A stretch of 64,000 nucleotides of DNA from Micavibrio sp. UBA1850 (GTDB lineage Bacteria > Pseudomonadota > Alphaproteobacteria > Micavibrionales > Micavibrionaceae): assembly GCA_002338525.1 (NCBI GenBank), contig DDIM01000015.1, forward strand, positions 16,462 through 80,461, read 5' to 3'. The stretch's first letter is position 1; the number at the start of each line of letters is the position of its first letter. Both the position numbers and the translations under genes were made by a program. Shown one piece after another: positions 62,705 through 64,000 of the stretch. The notes under the pieces were generated by a model. It saw nothing but the letters and a program-made list of their open reading frames with translations. It did not search any database and was not told where the DNA came from.

Positions 62705-64000
62705 TTATTCCTTGTCGTCTTTTTTAGATGTCTTCTTTTTAGCTGGCGCTTTCTTAGCCTTCGGCTTTTCCTTCTTCTCGTCGCCAGTCTCTGGCGCTTC
62801 AGATTTAACCTCAGGCTTTGCAGTCCCCGTTTTAGGGATAATCGACACAGGCTTGATATCGGCTTTGCTTGATGGGCTGTCGCGCATAATCACGCCGTTG
62901 GCCAAAAGGTCTGCAATCTCATCACCTGTAAGCGTTTCATACTCTAAAAGCGCTTGTGCGAGCGTGTGTAGCTTGTCGTTTTGCTCGGTCAGAACTTTCT
63001 TCGCCTTATCATATCCTTCTTCGATATAGCGACGCACTTCCTCTTCAATCTTTTTTGAAGTGTCGCCAGAAATGCGAACCTGCTTATAGCTGTTTTCGTC
63101 ATCACCATAGTCCACGGTTCCAACAGCCTCACTAAGCCCCCACTCTGTAACCATAGCACGTGCCATTTGTGTGGCTTGCTTGATATCGCCGCTGGCGCCA
63201 TTTGTGACATATTCTTTACCAAAGATCACCTCTTCGGCTACACGTCCGCCCATTGCAACGGCCAGATTGGCACGCATCTTAGCAAGTGAATAGCTGTAGC
63301 GATCCCCCTCGGGCAGACGCATTACCATTCCTAGCGCTTGTCCACGTGGGACAATTGTTGCCTTATGAATAGGGTCTGATTCTGGCTCGTTAATCGCGAC
63401 AAGAGCGTGGCCTGCCTCGTGGTAGGCCGTAAGCTTTTTCTCTTCCTCGTTCATTGCCATTGAGCGGCGCTCAGAGCCCATCATGACCTTGTCTTTAGCC
63501 TCGTCAAACTCTTCTGGGCCAACAACGCGCTTGTTACGGCGCGCCGCCAACAAGGCTGCTTCGTTTACAAGGTTTGCGAGTTCCGCCCCGGAAAAACCAG
63601 GGGTTCCGCGCGCAATAGTCTTTGCATCTGCATTTTTAGACAAAGGCACTTTTTTCATGTGAACCTCAAGGATGGCTTCACGCCCATTCACGTCAGGATT
63701 TGGAATTGTGACTTGACGGTCAAAACGACCAGGACGTAACAACGCAGGATCAAGGACATCCGGGCGGTTTGTCGCCGCAATGATAATCACTCCTTCAGAC
63801 GCTTCAAAGCCGTCCATTTCAACCAAAAGTTGGTTCAATGTTTGCTCGCGCTCGTCATTACCGCCCCCATAGCCTGCGCCACGGTGACGCCCGACGGCAT
63901 CAATTTCGTCAATAAAGATAATACAAGGCGCGCTCTTTTTACCCTGTTCAAACATGTCACGGACACGAGACGCCCCTACACCCACAAACATTTCAACAAA
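62705..64000 (-). CDS. ftsH: ATP-dependent zinc metalloprotease FtsH, 5' part outside window
   Basis: Membrane AAA+ protease that degrades misfolded and short-lived proteins. The visible 430 residues start inside the AAA domain (MFVGVGASRVRDMF). Walker B is CIIFIDEIDAVG, the SRH region RPDVLDPALLRPGRFDR is complete, and the zinc motif HEAGH is in TAYHEAGHALVAI. The C terminus is a long lysine-rich tail (about 60 residues) absent from many homologues. The membrane segments and Walker A are outside the window. Confidence 0.97.
   Translation of the reverse strand, partial: FVEMFVGVGASRVRDMFEQGKKSAPCIIFIDEIDAVGRHRGAGYGGGNDEREQTLNQLLVEMDGFEASEGVIIIAATNRPDVLDPALLRPGRFDRQVTIPNPDVNGREAILEVHMKKVPLSKNADAKTIARGTPGFSGAELANLVNEAALLAARRNKRVVGPEEFDEAKDKVMMGSERRSMAMNEEEKKLTAYHEAGHALVAINEPESDPIHKATIVPRGQALGMVMRLPEGDRYSYSLAKMRANLAVAMGGRVAEEVIFGKEYVTNGASGDIKQATQMARAMVTEWGLSEAVGTVDYGDDENSYKQVRISGDTSKKIEEEVRRYIEEGYDKAKKVLTEQNDKLHTLAQALLEYETLTGDEIADLLANGVIMRDSPSSKADIKPVSIIPKTGTAKPEVKSEAPETGDEKKEKPKAKKAPAKKKTSKKDDKE

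Noticed and set aside
1..64000. CRISPR array
   Set aside because: No series of regularly spaced repeats of 23-40 bp was seen.

Overview
The window is a piece of a low-GC, flagellated alphaproteobacterial chromosome. Alphaproteobacterial markers seen here are an ATP12-type F1-ATPase chaperone, a UPF0262 protein beside a low-molecular-weight-phosphatase-like protein, HslV/HslU, and a mobile module of DUF5681, DUF2924 and a large serine recombinase. A Micavibrio-like or other deep alphaproteobacterial lineage would fit, but that is an inference from gene content. There are no rRNA genes and no CRISPR arrays. Two tRNAs are present: Ser-GGA and Thr-GGT.

Layout. (1) 1-4.8 kb: glutathione-dependent formaldehyde detoxification (frmA, fghA), an MscS channel, a YjdM zinc-ribbon protein and small unknowns. 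(2) 4.8-22.5 kb: an accessory region. spoVR is cut by an IS6-family element. Next come a class III Fic gene bracketed by repeated IS ends, a tightly packed five-gene leftward operon that looks like an anti-phage system (PHP/SMC-like ATPase, AlbA_2 protein, two unknowns, HNH protein), two structured intergenic RNA candidates around a lipoprotein and GIY-YIG pair, and then a ParB/methyltransferase-DUF5681-DUF2924-serine recombinase module ending beside tRNA-Ser. (3) 22.6-41.5 kb: housekeeping genes, including Smr, an M23 peptidase, hslVU behind a heat-shock-like promoter, terC, infC with an ATT start, gpt, rpmI-rplT, rarA, crcB, rluC, an ATP12 chaperone, slyX and tag. (4) 41.5-47.2 kb: a leftward flagellar hook cluster, flgD-flgE-unknown-FlgN-like-flgK-flgL. 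(5) 47.4-52.6 kb: dedA, a Sua5/TsaC-type synthase, anmK, tyrS and two unknowns. (6) 52.8-56.8 kb: a surface-glycan locus with two paralogous GT2 genes, broken by an IS3-family element that truncates a GT4 gene on one side and a hexapeptide acetyltransferase on the other. (7) 56.9-64 kb: tRNA-Thr, phosphatase-like, UPF0262, transglutaminase-like, murA, dcd, an SGNH esterase and the 3' part of ftsH.

The most promising undescribed biology is the five-gene operon at 7.8-15.8 kb and the pair of structured RNAs at 16.2-16.4 and 17.8-18.1 kb. Both lie in the same island, next to a recombinase and a tRNA. Several starts were moved from the longest reading frame to better-supported codons: infC (ATT), gpt, rarA, crcB, tyrS, the GIY-YIG gene and the phosphatase.
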